Shown here in pieces: positions 21,215 through 22,357 of a stretch of 22,357 nt of DNA. This DNA is from VFZS01 sp964353255 (lineage in GTDB: Bacteria > Acidobacteriota > Terriglobia > Bryobacterales > Bryobacteraceae): contig CAYGVJ010000090.1 in NCBI GenBank assembly GCA_964353255.1, positions 1 to 22,357 on the forward strand. The letters run 5' to 3'. The position numbers were made by a program, and so were the translations under genes. Under the pieces are notes generated by a model. That model worked only from the letters and a program-made list of their open reading frames with translations, was not told the DNA's origin and did not search any database. Within the stretch, counting starts at the first letter, position 1. Each line of letters starts with the position of its first letter.

Positions 21215-22357
21215 CGCCTAACGACGACAAGCGTATCTTCGGGTTCAATACTCGCGCTCTGCACGCCGGGTATACGCCGGATCCTGCGACCGGCGCGCGC
21301 GCGGTGCCTATCTACCAGACGACTTCATACCTCTTCGAAGACACCGAGCACGCCGCCGCTCTGTTCGCGCTCCAGAAATTCGGCAACATCTACACGCGCA
21401 TCATGAACCCCACCACCGCGGTGCTCGAAGAGCGCGTGGCTTCGCTCGAGAACGGCGCCGGCGCGCTGGCGCTCTCCAGCGGGCAGGCCGCCCAGTTCAT
21501 CGCCCTTTCGAGCCTGATGGAAGCCGGCGACGAGATGGTGGCCTCGAGCACCCTCTACGGCGGCACCTACACCCAGTTCGACATCAGCTTCCGCAAGCTG
21601 GGCTTCACGGTGAAGTTCGTCGAGCCGGACGACCCGGAGAACTTCCGCCGCGCCATCACCCCCAAGACCAAGTGCCTGTACGGGGAGACCATCTCGAACC
21701 CGCGCGGCAACGTGCTGGATATCGAGGCTGTGGCCCGCATCGCCCGCGAGCACAAGATTCCGCTGGTCATCGACAACACCTTTGCCACGCCCTACCTGTG
21801 CCGCCCCATCGACTTCGGCGCCGACATCATAGTGCACTCGCTGACCAAGTTCATGGGCGGCCACGGCACCTCCATCGGCGGCATCATCGTGGATTCTGGG
21901 CGCTTTCCGTGGAAGGAGGGGAACTTCCCGCAACTGACCCAGCCGGCGCGCTCCTACCACGGGCTGGTTTTCAGCGAAGCTTTCGGCAACTTGGCCTACA
22001 TCATCAAGGCGCGCGTCGAGGGCCTGCGCGACCTGGGACCCTGCCTGAGCCCGTTCAATGCTTTCCTGTTCCTGCAAGGCATCGAGACCCTGGGCCTGCG
22101 CATGGAGCGGCACGTCGCGAACGCCCTGGCCGTGGCTCGGTTCCTGGAGGGCCACAGGCTGGTGTCATGGGTTAAGTACCCGGCCCTGCCCTCCAGCCCT
22201 TACCATGCGCTGGCGCAGAAGTACCTGCCCAAGGGCGCCGGCGCGATATTCTCCTTCGGCATCCAGGGCGGCTACGAGGCGGGCAAGAAGTTTATCAACC
22301 ATGTGAAGCTGTTCTCGCACCTGGCCAACGTGGGCGACGCGCGCAGCCTGGTGATCC
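21211..22357 (+). CDS. metY: O-acetylhomoserine sulfhydrylase (PLP-dependent), cut by window edge
   Basis: The first 382 residues of a Cys/Met-metabolism PLP enzyme, with perhaps 40-50 residues missing at the C-terminus. The start FGFNTRALHAGYTPDPATGARAVPIYQTTSY, the IYTRIMNPT motif (60-68), SSGQAAQF, LYGGTY and TISNPRGNVLDI are typical of O-acetylhomoserine aminocarboxypropyltransferase. K213 in HSLTKFMGGHG is the PLP-binding lysine, and VIDNTFATPYLCRP carries the cofactor-binding aspartate. The length and the insert GRFPWKEGNFPQLTQPARSYHGLVF separate it from cystathionine gamma-synthases. The reaction makes homocysteine from O-acetylhomoserine and sulfide in the cytoplasm. It is coupled by ATGA overlap to the adenosine-specific kinase gene. 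Confidence 0.92.
   Translation, partial: MTPNDDKRIFGFNTRALHAGYTPDPATGARAVPIYQTTSYLFEDTEHAAALFALQKFGNIYTRIMNPTTAVLEERVASLENGAGALALSSGQAAQFIALSSLMEAGDEMVASSTLYGGTYTQFDISFRKLGFTVKFVEPDDPENFRRAITPKTKCLYGETISNPRGNVLDIEAVARIAREHKIPLVIDNTFATPYLCRPIDFGADIIVHSLTKFMGGHGTSIGGIIVDSGRFPWKEGNFPQLTQPARSYHGLVFSEAFGNLAYIIKARVEGLRDLGPCLSPFNAFLFLQGIETLGLRMERHVANALAVARFLEGHRLVSWVKYPALPSSPYHALAQKYLPKGAGAIFSFGIQGGYEAGKKFINHVKLFSHLANVGDARSLVI

Noticed and set aside
1..22357. CRISPR array, rRNA or insertion-sequence transposase.
   Set aside because: No regularly spaced repeats, rRNA-like conserved blocks or transposase motifs were seen on either strand.

Overview
The window is high-GC bacterial chromosome with a mobile-element junction at its left end. 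The gene families suggest Acidobacteriota, most likely a Bryobacterales/Solibacter-type organism. The main pointers are a LolA-like periplasmic domain of a type common in that phylum, an Omp85 barrel beside an exported conserved protein, a PrsK-like histidine kinase, a NTT/HEAT membrane protein and a Tat-exported sugar isomerase. This assignment is inference from recalled families; no 16S or database search was possible.

Mobile region (1-3620). The minus strand carries the start of a phage packaging module: the GpA-type terminase large subunit (cut by the window edge), its small subunit, and two small ORFs upstream. Next comes a 3' fragment of a tRNA-Cys gene (anticodon arm through CCA). An exact 42-bp copy of part of it recurs 2433 bp downstream. 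Both copies lack the 5' half of the tRNA, so they look like tandem att scars, with the intact tRNA expected left of the window. Between them is a 2.4-kb unit with no recognisable integrase. It carries an excisionase-like HTH fragment, a MazE/MazF toxin-antitoxin pair and a 342-residue coiled-coil protein.

Envelope pair (3621-6838). A small unknown ORF is followed by an exported Omp85-type beta-barrel. Overlapping it is an exported protein whose motifs (K, HxDxKxxN, DFG) resemble a protein-kinase fold. A convergent minus-strand operon (11214 to 6841) encodes a REC-histidine kinase hybrid, a multi-pass membrane PrsK-like histidine kinase and an exported TPR protein.

Signalling block (11518-17979). 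A radical SAM domain is fused through a membrane segment to a periplasmic LolA-like domain. A four-gene cassette follows: an NTT-type nucleotide transporter with C-terminal HEAT repeats, a degenerate cyclic-nucleotide-binding domain protein, a soluble histidine kinase and a stand-alone receiver. The soluble kinase is a paralogue of the kinase half of the REC-HK hybrid, so the same module appears here in fused and split form.

Metabolic block (18068-22357). In close succession come a Tat-exported sugar phosphate isomerase-like TIM barrel, an IclR-HTH/periplasmic-binding-protein fusion regulator, a PaaI-type thioesterase, an adenosine-specific kinase family protein and an O-acetylhomoserine sulfhydrylase (cut by the right edge). 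Spacing suggests one or two operons. The strongest candidates for undescribed biology are the NTT-HEAT/CNB/HK/REC cassette, the exported kinase-like protein paired with an Omp85 barrel, the radical SAM-LolA fusion, and the integrase-less unit between tRNA-Cys scars.
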